Source: Merdimonas sp963929015
Lineage (GTDB): Bacteria > Bacillota > Clostridia > Lachnospirales > Lachnospiraceae
Length of the DNA stretch: 64,000 bases
Direction of reading: 5' to 3'
Assembly (NCBI RefSeq): GCF_963929015.1
Contig: NZ_CAWVHE010000003.1
Span: 434,001 to 498,000 of the forward strand
Position numbers and translations under genes: made by a program. Below, piece after piece: positions 16,615-24,552 of the stretch. Below the pieces are notes generated by a model. That model saw nothing but the letters and a program-made list of their open reading frames with translations. It was not told the origin of the DNA and searched no databases. Each line of letters starts with the position of its first letter. Positions within the stretch are counted from its first letter, which is position 1.

Positions 16615-16643
16615 ATCATAACACGATACGTGAATAAAGTAAA
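16615..16643 (-). promoter_or_regulatory. Repressor maintenance promoter
   Basis: On the minus strand TTTACT (16638-16643), 17 bp, TATGAT (16615-16620). Operator O1 fills the spacer next to the -10 box, so occupation of O1 should repress the repressor gene. Confidence 0.6.
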
Positions 16644-16734
16644 TGAAAAATGACACATAACGTGAAAAATCTATATAAAAACTATTGACACGCTATGTGT
16701 AGTATGGTATAACATCTTTAGACACGAAATGTGA
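16621..16734. promoter_or_regulatory. Four immunity operators O1-O4
   Basis: Four 13-bp near-palindromes of form ACACG-n3-CGTGT lie between the divergent genes: 16621-16633 (ACACGATACGTGA), 16653-16665 (ACACATAACGTGA), 16688-16700 (ACACGCTATGTGT) and 16722-16734 (ACACGAAATGTGA). O1 is in the leftward promoter, O3 overlaps the -35 of the rightward promoter, and O4 follows its -10. This is the expected layout of a CI/Cro bistable switch. Confidence 0.85.
16685..16713 (+). promoter_or_regulatory. Lytic (rightward) promoter
   Basis: TTGACA (16685-16690), 17 bp, TATAAC (16708-16713). Operator O3 covers the -35 box and part of the spacer, so repressor binding should shut it off. Confidence 0.8.
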
Positions 16735-16760
16735 CGAATAAATTATAGGAGGTGTACAAT

Positions 16761-16988
16761 TTGAACAAAAATGCAATAGCTAATAGATTGGTCGAACTCC
16801 GTGGTAACCGTTCGCAGGAAGAAGTTGCAAAAGCTGTAAACATCAGCACTTCCGCGCTTTCCATGTACGAAAACGGAAGTAGAGTACCACGAGACGAAAT
16901 CAAAATCAGATTAGCTGCTTTTTATGGCAAGTCAGTTCAGTATATTTTTTTTAATAAAAATGACACGAATCGTGACGAAGCCACATAA
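16761..16988 (+). CDS. Cro-like XRE-family regulator
   Basis: The 75-residue protein is almost entirely a helix-turn-helix domain (RSQEEVAKAVNISTSALSMY), similar in kind to the CI-like protein it faces. It is the first gene of the lytic arm. AGGAGGT (16748-16754) places the start at the TTG at 16761, not at the upstream GTG that overlaps the ribosome site. A fifth operator copy lies inside its last codons (16963-16975). Confidence 0.88.
   Translation: MNKNAIANRLVELRGNRSQEEVAKAVNISTSALSMYENGSRVPRDEIKIRLAAFYGKSVQYIFFNKNDTNRDEAT
16963..16975. promoter_or_regulatory. Fifth immunity operator, inside the cro-like gene
   Basis: ACACGAATCGTGA is the fifth copy of the 13-bp operator, located in the 3' end of the cro-like coding sequence, about 230 bp from O4. 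Distance and placement suggest DNA looping or a roadblock rather than promoter occlusion. Confidence 0.7.
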
Positions 16989-17080
16989 ACCAAACATTTG
17001 TTCGATGAAATTACTATAGCATTTCCAGCGTAGGAAATCAACTGGTAATTCAGACAGCGGAAAGAAAGGAGAGTGATGAT

Positions 17081-17194
17081 ATGAAGAAAAATAAAAAGGA
17101 AAAGAAACCGTCAAGAATAACGGTTTCGGATGTAGGACTTATAACGTCGATTATTTCGCTTCTTTTTGTACTTTCGGGCATCTTTTTAGAATAA
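17081..17194 (+). CDS. Small hydrophobic protein, 37 residues
   Basis: A short gene with AAAGGAGAGTG before its ATG encodes a very basic N-terminus (MKKNKKEKKPSR) and one membrane helix (LITSIISLLFVLSGIFL). Its last 9 bp overlap the end of the convergent gene 17186-17509. The shape fits a small membrane peptide of the early phage region; function unknown, and toxin-like activity cannot be excluded. Confidence 0.6.
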   Translation: MKKNKKEKKPSRITVSDVGLITSIISLLFVLSGIFLE

Positions 17195-17509
17195 GCCAAG
17201 ACGTCCGCTAAGTTCAAGAAGGAAAGCAAGGAGAGCTATTATTACAGAAATCCAACCTTTGATGTCAGCCTTTTTAGATGTTTTGACAGCAATATCAGCT
17301 TGGGTTTTGGCAGAATCAGCGATTTTTTCTACTGCTTTTACCTGTCGCTTTAATGGCTTAGATACTGTCTTTTTTAAGTCATCAATTTTTTCAGAAATGA
17401 CTTCATCAGGAAAGATGACATCATCCGGGATATCATCGGGATAAAAATAATCATGCGTATGATTGTAGGAATCCTCGTGGATTCGATCAAGTTCATCAGA
17501 AATGCTCAT
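17186..17509 (-). CDS. Tail-anchored membrane protein, unknown function
   Basis: The 107-residue protein has an acidic N-terminal part (DELDRIHEDSYN to FPDEV), a helical middle with lysine/alanine heptads (about 40-80) and one C-terminal membrane helix (ISVIIALLAFLLEL). It has its own promoter and AAGGAGAT ribosome site and is the only minus-strand gene within the rightward arm, so it is probably expressed in the lysogen. Superinfection exclusion is a possible role by position. Confidence 0.65.
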   Translation of the reverse strand: MSISDELDRIHEDSYNHTHDYFYPDDIPDDVIFPDEVISEKIDDLKKTVSKPLKRQVKAVEKIADSAKTQADIAVKTSKKADIKGWISVIIALLAFLLELSGRLGLF

Positions 17510-17555
17510 AATCTATCTCCTTCGCAATACTCGGCATGCCAATGCCTGTAAGGAG

Positions 17556-17584
17556 ATTATACCAGATACCGGCAACCCGGACAA
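17556..17584 (-). promoter_or_regulatory. Promoter of the tail-anchored membrane protein gene
   Basis: On the minus strand TTGTCC (17579-17584), 17 bp, TATAAT (17556-17561), about 47 bp before the ATG at 17509. Confidence 0.7.
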
Positions 17585-17618
17585 TCCGTAAGGAATACAT
17601 ATTAGAGAGGTGGTGCAT

Positions 17619-17717
17619 GTGAACCCAGATATGAACAAGATCATACAGGTGCTGCTTTCCCTGATCGCGGAACAGGAGGGCGCAGAGATAACCTACCAGC
17701 TAGAGAAAACCGCTTGA
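17619..17717 (+). CDS. Small early phage protein, 32 residues
   Basis: A GTG start follows AGAGAGGTGG. The peptide begins MNPDMNKIIQVLLSLIAEQ and is a single amphipathic helix with a short tail. Very short proteins of this kind are common early genes in clostridial siphophages. No function can be assigned. Confidence 0.55.
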   Translation: MNPDMNKIIQVLLSLIAEQEGAEITYQLEKTA

Positions 17718-17740
17718 AGCGGTTGAAAGGAGGGACAAGC

Positions 17741-17851
17741 ATGTGGAAGGAAGAACTGAAGGAGCTCCTGTTGTACGGCCTGATCGGCGCGGTGATGGGG
17801 GCAGGATGTATATTGTTGCTGATCCATTACTGTTATATGCGGACAGCGTGA
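17741..17851 (+). CDS. Small membrane protein, 36 residues
   Basis: AAAGGAGGGAC precedes the ATG. The peptide has a short amphipathic N-terminus (MWKEELKELLLYG) and a glycine-containing membrane helix (LIGAVMGAGCILLLIHY). It belongs to the run of small early genes after cro; function unknown. Confidence 0.55.
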   Translation: MWKEELKELLLYGLIGAVMGAGCILLLIHYCYMRTA

Positions 17852-17867
17852 GAGGAGGTGGTGAGAA

Positions 17868-18065
17868 GTGAAAGAGATCGCAACATTGAAGTCAGACAGC
17901 GAGTTTAAAGAGTTTCTGGAAGGATTCCGCAAGGATGCAGATCTGGAAAGCCTCAAAAGCTACACATCAAAAAGATGCCAGTTGGTTGACAAGATCTGTA
18001 TGCTGGATCCGGATAGCGTATTCAGCGTCCGGCAGCTGAAAGAGATCTTCGATCTGGCAAAATGA
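17868..18065 (+). CDS. Early phage protein, 65 residues, unknown function
   Basis: A GTG start at 17868 follows AGGAGGTGG. The product is soluble and predicted mostly helical, rich in Lys, Asp and Glu, with VFSVRQLKEIFDLAK at the C-terminus. No family is recognised. Confidence 0.55.
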   Translation: MKEIATLKSDSEFKEFLEGFRKDADLESLKSYTSKRCQLVDKICMLDPDSVFSVRQLKEIFDLAK

Positions 18066-18070
18066 AAAGC

Positions 18071-18100
18071 GCGCCCACATGAGGCGGCAACCTCGGGCGC
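18071..18100. other. Two-step hairpin in a non-coding leader
   Basis: GCGCCC (18071-18076) pairs with GGGCGC (18095-18100) and encloses GAGG/CCTC (18081-18084, 18091-18094). No T tract follows. It lies in the 85-bp gap before the YdbC-like gene; similar GC-rich hairpins occur in other gaps of this phage (23202-23229 and near 27430), suggesting processing or regulatory structures in the early transcript. Confidence 0.45.
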
Positions 18101-18150
18101 ACTAGTAACTAATCAACTTTATTGTAAGCGATAGAAAGGAAAATGTAAAG

Positions 18151-18381
18151 GTGGCACAGACACAATTTGAAATCATAAAGCATTTACACAGTTTCCCTGT
18201 GGTGGAAGGGATGAAGTATCAGAAAGAGATCAACCTGGTTTCCTGGTACGGAAAGGAACCCAAATACGACATCCGGGGATGGAGTGAAGAGCAGGGCTGC
18301 AGGAAGCCTGGGCGCGGGATCTCGTTATCGGAAGAGGAGTTCCGGGAGCTGATCAGCATCGGAGAAGATCTTTTGTATTGA
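18151..18381 (+). CDS. YdbC/PC4-like single-stranded DNA-binding protein
   Basis: The 76-residue protein shows the YdbC pattern KYDIRGWSEEQGCRKPGRG followed by ISLSEEEFREL, which is a PC4-type fold known to bind single-stranded nucleic acid. In a phage early region it may assist replication or recombination, or modulate transcription. GTG start with AAAGG upstream. Confidence 0.72.
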   Translation: MAQTQFEIIKHLHSFPVVEGMKYQKEINLVSWYGKEPKYDIRGWSEEQGCRKPGRGISLSEEEFRELISIGEDLLY

Positions 18382-18394
18382 GAGGTGACGGGAC

Positions 18395-18733
18395 ATGTAC
18401 ATAGGAATCGGCCCGGAAGAGGGCAGAAGAGTCTATGAAAAGGATGCCTTCGGGTACGCCTGCCAGGAGATCCTTTATGGTACACCGGAGGAGCAGAAGG
18501 TATTCATGGATCTGGTGAAAGACTGCAGTGACATCAAGGAACTTGCTAAAGAAGTAGTGGACTGGTTCTATTCCGGGAACTGGTACCACAACGGATCGGA
18601 TGAAAAGGAAACGGTCTATATTATCCGGTTCTCTGATAAGCGGATGCGTGCATTCCACGGGACCTACCTGCAAGCCGTGGAAAGTGCCCGGGAAGAGGCA
18701 ACCGAGCAAGGGCTTGGATTTGTGGTGAATTAA
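18395..18733 (+). CDS. Early phage protein, 112 residues, unknown function
   Basis: GAGAGGTGACGGG precedes the ATG. The protein is soluble and acidic, with aromatic segments (DWFYSGNWYHNGS) and a C-terminal alpha-beta part (VYIIRFSDKRMRAFHGTY). It sits just before the recombination module. No known family is recognised. Confidence 0.6.
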   Translation: MYIGIGPEEGRRVYEKDAFGYACQEILYGTPEEQKVFMDLVKDCSDIKELAKEVVDWFYSGNWYHNGSDEKETVYIIRFSDKRMRAFHGTYLQAVESAREEATEQGLGFVVN

Positions 18734-18759
18734 AGGATAAGGAAGGAGAAAAAGCAGAA

Positions 18760-19650
18760 ATGAATGAAGTAATGATGCAACAGAGCGGCGAACTGATGGG
18801 CCGCAATACACAGACAGAAATGATGATCAGTCGGCAGGCACAGGAAGTGCAGGCGGCCATGGTCATTGCAAAGAAGTTTCCCCGGGATGAGGTGGACAGC
18901 TTCAACCGGATCCTGCGGTCCTGTCAGAGAAGATCTCTTGCAGAGAGCGCCATGTATGAATACCCCAGAGGTGGAACAAAGGTGACAGGACCATCTATCC
19001 GTCTGGCCGAGGCCATGGCGCAGAACTGGGGAAATCTGGATTTTGGGATCACGGAGCTTGAGCAGCGAAATGGAGAGTCTCAGGTGATGGCCTATGCCTG
19101 GGATCTGGAAACGAACACACGGCAGGTGAAAATCTTTAGTGTTCCGCATATGCGGAGTACAAAGAAAGGGAATGTCCCGCTTACGGACCCAAGGGATATC
19201 TATGAGATGGTGGCCAACCAGGGCGCAAGAAGGCTGAGATCCTGCATCCTGGGAATTATTCCGGGTGATGTGGTAGATGCTGCGGTGGCAGAGTGTCAGA
19301 AAACATTAATAACCGGAAACACAGAGCCTCTGATCGACCGTGTTCGGAAAGGGATCAAGATGTTTGAGGACAAGTTTTCCGTTACTCAGGAAATGATCGA
19401 AAAATATATCGGATGCAAAAGCGAGGCTTTCAGCGAAAATGACATGCTCCGGTTAAATAACGTGTATCGATCCCTGAAGGATGGTATGGCGAAGAGGGAA
19501 GATTTCTTTGAGGTTCCGGCGCCGGATTCCGATAAGGCAGACCCAGAGATCCAGGATCCCTTTGCGAAACAGCAGAAAACCGAGGAAAAGAAATCCGGAA
19601 AGAGAGGCGTAAAGAAGGATGCAGAAGAAACTGGAACTGGATCAGAATAA
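18760..19650 (+). CDS. Conserved phage recombination protein, probable annealing protein partner
   Basis: The 296-residue protein contains conserved stretches such as QAAMVIAKKFPRDE, YPRGGTKVTGPSIRLAEAMA and NQGARRLRSCILGIIPG, which I recognise from clostridial phages without a firm functional name. Its gene overlaps by 32 bp a RecE/lambda-Exo-like nuclease gene, the usual partner arrangement of a single-strand annealing protein. The low-complexity, lysine-rich C-terminus fits DNA binding. Role as annealing protein is inference from neighbours. Confidence 0.6.
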   Translation: MNEVMMQQSGELMGRNTQTEMMISRQAQEVQAAMVIAKKFPRDEVDSFNRILRSCQRRSLAESAMYEYPRGGTKVTGPSIRLAEAMAQNWGNLDFGITELEQRNGESQVMAYAWDLETNTRQVKIFSVPHMRSTKKGNVPLTDPRDIYEMVANQGARRLRSCILGIIPGDVVDAAVAECQKTLITGNTEPLIDRVRKGIKMFEDKFSVTQEMIEKYIGCKSEAFSENDMLRLNNVYRSLKDGMAKREDFFEVPAPDSDKADPEIQDPFAKQQKTEEKKSGKRGVKKDAEETGTGSE

Positions 19651-20368
19651 TTACTATTCCCCGGAAGCGAATCAGCAGTATTTTTCTGTATCGCAGTATA
19701 AAGACTTCATGCAGTGTGAGGCTATGGCCTTGGCGAAAATCCGGGGAGAGTACAAGCCGGAAATGACCAGGGCCATGCTGACAGGATCTTTTGTGGATTC
19801 TTACTTTGAAGGAACACTGAATCAGTTCATGAAAGATCATCCGGCAGTCTTTACAAGAAAGCAGGAGCTGCGTAGCGAGTTCCGGAAGGCAAACGAGATC
19901 ATAGCCCGGATTCGGTCAGATGAATTGTTTATGAAGTTTATGTCTGGTGAAAAACAGCGGATCATGACTTTTGATCTCTTCGGTGTTCCGTGGAAGATGA
20001 AGATGGACAGTTATCTTCCGGGAATCTGCATTACCGATCTGAAAGTAGTATCCCGGTTCAAATCTCTTCCTTTTTGGAGGTATGACCTGCAGGGCGCGGT
20101 ATATAAGGCAGGGGTGCTTATGAATACAGACGAACTTCTTCCGTTCTATCTTGCCGTGGCTACGAAGGAGCGGACGATTGACCTGGACATCTTTCAGATA
20201 CCGGATTCCACCATTGATATGGCCCTGTCAGAGATAGAACGGAACATCCAGCATTATGCCGCTGTTAAATATGGACTTGTCCCGCCGGCGTATTGTGGGA
20301 AATGCGATTACTGTAAAAGCATCAAGGCTGCCAGGATCCGGAATTACAATGAATTGTTGGAGGTATAG
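19619..20368 (+). CDS. PD-(D/E)XK exonuclease, RecE-like (DUF3799 type)
   Basis: The 249-residue protein has features of the PDDEXK-like phage nucleases: FSVSQYKDFMQCEAMA at the N-terminus, the catalytic ITDLKVV (D-x-K) in the middle, and a cysteine pair CGKCDYCK near the C-terminus. It probably resects double-stranded ends for the phage annealing protein. It starts inside the preceding gene. Confidence 0.78.
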   Translation: MQKKLELDQNNYYSPEANQQYFSVSQYKDFMQCEAMALAKIRGEYKPEMTRAMLTGSFVDSYFEGTLNQFMKDHPAVFTRKQELRSEFRKANEIIARIRSDELFMKFMSGEKQRIMTFDLFGVPWKMKMDSYLPGICITDLKVVSRFKSLPFWRYDLQGAVYKAGVLMNTDELLPFYLAVATKERTIDLDIFQIPDSTIDMALSEIERNIQHYAAVKYGLVPPAYCGKCDYCKSIKAARIRNYNELLEV

Positions 20369-20371
20369 AGA

Positions 20372-21925
20372 GTGAAACTGATCAAGATTTTGAGTGATAA
20401 AGTACAGATCCGGACGGATCAGGCCGAGTTTGGCAATGTCAGGATCAATGATCTGATCTCCATATCAGACGGAACAGCAGAACTGGTAACGATGGTTACT
20501 GCCGTTACAGACAATGATGTGGAAACCGGTATTGAAGAGGACGGATTTATCCTTGACGGGACCAGTGTCAAAGTAGTGAACTGTTCCATTATCGGAAGTA
20601 TCCGGGATGGAAAGTTCCAGAAGTCCATTGAGCGGTATCCGGCAACGGACTGTATGGCAAGAGAGATCACCCCGGAGGGCTTTTCTAAGATGCTGCAGGA
20701 TCCGGAAGACGGATTCTGTATCGGAAAGTATGCAGACTATGGATGTGAAGCGTGGGTGGACGGAAATAAATTTTTCCAGAGGCATGCCTGTATCGTAGGA
20801 AATACGGGGTCCGGAAAGTCGGAGACTGTTGCAAGGATTCTGGAGGAAGCGTCAAAGCTTCCTGGTGCAAATCTCGTCGTATTTGACATCCACGGGGAGT
20901 ACAGAAACCTTTCATATGTCAGGAATATTACGATCGGGGACAAGTACCCATTCCCTATCTGGATGTTTGGATTTTCCGATATGGTGACAAATATTCTGAA
21001 AGTCCGGGAAGAATCTTCGGCTGTAGTCATGTCCGCATTACGGAAGTGTTATTACCAGACCTGCCCGGACGGCAGGGAAAACAGGCCGGTATTCTTTGAT
21101 TTTGCAGAACTCCTGCATGGGCTGAAAAAGCTGAATGAAGAGGAAATACTGACAGGAGAAATATATAAGACCGGAGATAAGGCCGGGACGGCAAAGACAG
21201 TGAAAGGGGACTTTTACGGTAAGCTGTCCAGTGTGATCCATACCATGGAAGATAGGCAGAATGATAAGCGTTACGGATTTCTGTTCGAAAAAGAGGATCA
21301 GGGTTATCTGCTGAAGGTGGCAGAAGATATCCTGGCAAACGATAAACCGGTAAAAAATATTGATCTGTCTGAAATTCCTCATGATGTGGCGATTCCGCTG
21401 ATCGGCATGATTACCAGGCTGATTTATGAGATACAGAAGACATTCAAGAGTGCGGATGTCGCGCCTGTGACGGTGGTATGTGATGAAGCGCATGTATATA
21501 TACCGAATGATTTTCAATTGTCTGCGTCGGAACGGCGGATGGTAACAATCTTTGAAGAGATTGCAAAGGAAGGGCGGAAATTTGGCGTGACATTATTTGT
21601 TGCCAGTCAGAGACCGTCTGAATTGAATAAAACTATTATGGCTCAATGTGCAAACTTCATTGTTGCAAAGCTGAACAATGAGAATGACAAGGTTATGATC
21701 AAGGGGATGCTGCCGGACGGGAATGAAAGTGTAGTTGATGCTACGGCTACATTCAGTCCGGGAGAGGTGCTGTTCATCGGTGATGCAGTACAGATCCCGT
21801 TGAAGATCAAAGTGGACAGAGCACAGGAAAGGCCGGAATCCCGGACTATTTCCTTCTGGGATGAATGGAAATCAGGAAAGACTATGGACCTGGAAGCAGG
21901 AATCCATATCTATATGAAAGACTAA
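20372..21925 (+). CDS. HerA-like DNA translocase/ATPase
   Basis: The 517-residue protein has an N-terminal beta-barrel of the HAS type (about 1-120), Walker A GNTGSGKSE (about 148-156), the FDIHGEYR motif, Walker B VTVVCDEAH and the HerA-type VASQRPSEL. HerA hexamers pump DNA and usually work with a NurA nuclease; here the neighbour is a RecE-like nuclease, so it may drive phage end processing or replication. A GTG start at 20372 follows GGAGGTATAGAGA. HerA in place of a standard phage helicase is less usual. Confidence 0.85.
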   Translation: MKLIKILSDKVQIRTDQAEFGNVRINDLISISDGTAELVTMVTAVTDNDVETGIEEDGFILDGTSVKVVNCSIIGSIRDGKFQKSIERYPATDCMAREITPEGFSKMLQDPEDGFCIGKYADYGCEAWVDGNKFFQRHACIVGNTGSGKSETVARILEEASKLPGANLVVFDIHGEYRNLSYVRNITIGDKYPFPIWMFGFSDMVTNILKVREESSAVVMSALRKCYYQTCPDGRENRPVFFDFAELLHGLKKLNEEEILTGEIYKTGDKAGTAKTVKGDFYGKLSSVIHTMEDRQNDKRYGFLFEKEDQGYLLKVAEDILANDKPVKNIDLSEIPHDVAIPLIGMITRLIYEIQKTFKSADVAPVTVVCDEAHVYIPNDFQLSASERRMVTIFEEIAKEGRKFGVTLFVASQRPSELNKTIMAQCANFIVAKLNNENDKVMIKGMLPDGNESVVDATATFSPGEVLFIGDAVQIPLKIKVDRAQERPESRTISFWDEWKSGKTMDLEAGIHIYMKD

Positions 21926-21943
21926 GAAAGAAGGAGGAACATT

Positions 21944-22384
21944 ATGAAACACATTAATCTTGAAACCTTTGCGAACGGCGCCTTTACTGCCCAGGTAAAC
22001 CGGGCAATGGAGGAGGTGACTAAAAACATCCAGGACCCGAACACGGAACCCAGCGCAACCAGAAAGATCACGGTGACCATTGGCTTCAAGCCTAATCAGG
22101 ATCGGAACTTTGTGGCTACCGGAGTTCAGACAAAGACCACCTTGGCACCGGCCCTGGGAGCCGTGACAGCACTTAGCATGGGCAAGGATCTGCGTACCGG
22201 AGAGGTGGAAGCTGTGGAGATCGGGAACCAGATTCCCGGTCAGATGTCCATGGAAGATGTTCAGACAGCACAGCTGTCCGGAGGATCCATTCAGGAAGTC
22301 GATGGACGGGCTGTTGATGTGGAGACTGGTGAAATTCAGGAAGACAGACCTGCAAATGTTGTTGATTTAAGAAAGAAAGCATAA
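21944..22384 (+). CDS. Phage replication-associated protein ('replication terminator protein' type)
   Basis: The 146-residue protein starts MKHINLETFANGAFTAQVNR and has TRKITVTIGFKP and GVQTKTTLAPALG, matching a family commonly labelled replication terminator protein in Firmicute phages. The label is traditional and biochemical evidence is not known to me. AAGGAGGAAC precedes the ATG. Confidence 0.6.
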   Translation: MKHINLETFANGAFTAQVNRAMEEVTKNIQDPNTEPSATRKITVTIGFKPNQDRNFVATGVQTKTTLAPALGAVTALSMGKDLRTGEVEAVEIGNQIPGQMSMEDVQTAQLSGGSIQEVDGRAVDVETGEIQEDRPANVVDLRKKA

Positions 22385-22399
22385 GGAGGATAAGGAACA

Positions 22400-23143
22400 A
22401 TGATGGAAGGATTAAGAGAAGCATTACAGTATATCACAGGATTGAAAGCGGAGAGCATGGAACCCAAGATCCTGGAGATCAACGGGGATACATACTGCGA
22501 TAAACAGCTGACGCGGTATCATCGGTTCCCATTTGCAGAAGCGATCAATGTCAACACACTGACCGCTCTGGTGGATTACATCAAAGGCAAGCCGGATGAA
22601 CTGCGGGATAGCATGATCCTGCATGTGGAAAGTCCGACAACGGTCCGCCTTTATTCCGGGCTGATCAATGAAAGGGACCGGGAGTCTCTGATCCGTACAG
22701 AAGCGATCGTAAACGAGTTCCACTTTGACAGGCCTTATGACCAGGAGAGATTTCTGATCGAACTGCAGGCCAACTTCCTGGAGACTCCGGATCTTTTGAC
22801 GATCATGCAGGTGGCCGGGAACATCCAGGCCGGTACCACGGCGAACTATGATGATGACGGCGTCAGCCAGAAAACCACCATCAAAACCGGTATTGCGAAC
22901 AAAACGGATGTGATCGTTCCCAATCCGGTGAAGCTGCGTCCCTATCGTACCTTTGCAGAGATCGAGCAGCCGGAAAGCAGCTATGTGTTCCGGATCATGG
23001 ACACGGACCGCGGTCCTGCCTTTAAGCTGGTAGAGGCTGACGGAGGATTATGGAAGAACGGGACCATGCAGAAGATCAAAGAGTACCTTGAGTATGAATT
23101 GAGCGAAGAACTGGAGAAATACCATATCACAGTGATCGCATAA
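22400..23143 (+). CDS. YfdQ-like protein (DUF2303)
   Basis: The 247-residue protein contains HVESPTTVRLYSGL, the DDDGVSQKTTIKTG segment, VPNPVKLRPYRTFAEIEQPES and a C-terminal EADGGLWKNGTMQKI, the pattern of the YfdQ/DUF2303 phage family. Function unknown; it accompanies recombination and replication genes here as in many prophages. AAGGAGGATAAGG is upstream of the ATG pair. Confidence 0.7.
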   Translation: MMEGLREALQYITGLKAESMEPKILEINGDTYCDKQLTRYHRFPFAEAINVNTLTALVDYIKGKPDELRDSMILHVESPTTVRLYSGLINERDRESLIRTEAIVNEFHFDRPYDQERFLIELQANFLETPDLLTIMQVAGNIQAGTTANYDDDGVSQKTTIKTGIANKTDVIVPNPVKLRPYRTFAEIEQPESSYVFRIMDTDRGPAFKLVEADGGLWKNGTMQKIKEYLEYELSEELEKYHITVIA

Positions 23144-23201
23144 GAAAGAGCATTTCCTTTTGGTTCATGTATCACACGTAACTAGATAACACAGCAGTAA
23201 A

Positions 23202-23229
23202 GCCCGCATTGGATCTGGCCGGTGCGGGC
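23202..23229. other. GC-rich hairpin before the rusA gene
   Basis: GCCCGCA (23202-23208) and TGCGGGC (23223-23229) pair around a 14-nt loop, just before the AGGAGG of the next gene. No T tract follows, so it may affect mRNA processing or translation rather than termination. Confidence 0.4.
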
Positions 23230-23244
23230 AGAAAGGAGGAAATG

Positions 23245-23685
23245 ATGCGGTCAGTGACATTCCAGGTCCCAGGGAAGCCCCAGGGAAAAGCCAGGGCGCG
23301 GACCTTTTACAATCCTGCAGCCGGAAAGCATGTATCCCATACTCCGGATAATACGGTTCTGTATGAGAACCTGATCAAGGACCAGTTCCTGAACCGGGCT
23401 GATGGATTTTATCTCGAGAGAGGGACGCCGGCGGTACTTCGGATCGTGGCGAGGTTCCTGCCTCCTAAGAGCGTATCAAAGAAGAAACAGAAGCAGATGC
23501 TGGAGGGAGAGATCCTTCCGCTGAAGAAGCCGGACATGGATAATATCGTGAAGGTAGTGGCGGATGCCCTGAACGGCGTGGCCTATCACGATGACACACA
23601 GGTTATCCTGGTGTCGGCAAAGAAAGCCTATTCCGCTATGGAAGGGCTGGATATCACAGTAGAGGAATACAGCAGCGGAAGGTAG
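23245..23685 (+). CDS. rusA: RusA-type Holliday junction resolvase
   Basis: The 146-residue protein has the RusA pattern: FQVPGKPQGKARAR at the N-terminus, catalytic aspartates in KKPDMDNIVKVVADAL and YHDDTQV. It resolves branched phage DNA during replication and packaging. The second ATG (23245) is preferred because AGGAGG at 23234-23239 is too close to the first. Confidence 0.88.
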   Translation: MRSVTFQVPGKPQGKARARTFYNPAAGKHVSHTPDNTVLYENLIKDQFLNRADGFYLERGTPAVLRIVARFLPPKSVSKKKQKQMLEGEILPLKKPDMDNIVKVVADALNGVAYHDDTQVILVSAKKAYSAMEGLDITVEEYSSGR

Positions 23686-23694
23686 GTGATAGCG

Positions 23695-24552
23695 TTGGCC
23701 AGACCCAGAAAGGACGGCCTTGATTACTTTCCTTTAGATGCGGATTTCTTCGAAGATGAAAAGATAAGGATACTCAAGGCCCGATACGGGGCCGATGGTA
23801 TCATCCTATATATCTATTTATTATGTAGGATCTATAAACATGGGTACTACATGAAGGTAAATGAAGATTTTGAGTATTTGATTTCCGATGACTTGAAAAT
23901 GAGTCCGGATAAGGTGAAGCAGGTTTTAACATTCTTACTGTCACGGTCACTGTTTGATAACACACTTTTTCAGTCGGACGCTGTTCTAACCTCTGCCGGA
24001 ATACAGAGAAGGTTCCAGCTTGCCGTAAAAGAACGGGCAAAAAAGAACCCGATACAAGCAGGAAGGTACTGGCTTTTAAAAGAAGCAGAAACAGAACCTT
24101 TTATTAAGTGTACCCAATTCGAAGGTTTTTCCCAGAAAAACAATAATAGTTCCGGGAAAAACAAAGATAATTCCCGGGAACAATCCCTAAAGGAAAGTAA
24201 AGTAAATAATGATATATATAATACTTCCTTCCCGCCGGAACTGGAACGGGCCTTCCAGCTGTACTTGTCTGTGAGAGAACATAACTTCGGCGAGATCATT
24301 CCGGAACAGGTTCAAGCACTCCGGGAAGACCTTCTTTCATTGTCTAATGATCAAGCGGAACAGCTGGCAATCGTAAAGAAGGCAACAGCAGGCGGATGGA
24401 AGAGTTTTTACAAATCAAAGGAGAAATCCGGAAAGAAGACCCAGGAGAAAAAGGACGTCGGAAAGAAGAGAAGTAAGTTTAGTAATTTCCAGGAGCGGTC
24501 TTATGACATGAACGATCTTGAGAGGAAGCTGGTGGAGAAGGGAGAATCATGA
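23695..24552 (+). CDS. Phage replication initiator, DUF4373 type
   Basis: The 285-residue protein starts MARPRKDGLDYFPLDADFFED, the signature of the DUF4373 (Lin1244/Lin1753) N-terminal winged-helix domain, followed by a helical and charged C-terminal half rich in Lys. Such proteins act like DnaD-type replisome organisers at the phage origin. A TTG start at 23695 follows GGTAGGTG; the in-frame GTG at 23686 overlaps the ribosome site. Confidence 0.78.
   Translation: MARPRKDGLDYFPLDADFFEDEKIRILKARYGADGIILYIYLLCRIYKHGYYMKVNEDFEYLISDDLKMSPDKVKQVLTFLLSRSLFDNTLFQSDAVLTSAGIQRRFQLAVKERAKKNPIQAGRYWLLKEAETEPFIKCTQFEGFSQKNNNSSGKNKDNSREQSLKESKVNNDIYNTSFPPELERAFQLYLSVREHNFGEIIPEQVQALREDLLSLSNDQAEQLAIVKKATAGGWKSFYKSKEKSGKKTQEKKDVGKKRSKFSNFQERSYDMNDLERKLVEKGES

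Noticed and set aside
20372..21925. HerA as part of a HerA-DUF4297 or HerA-SIR2 defence system.
   Set aside because: No such effector gene is adjacent; both neighbours are phage recombination and replication genes.
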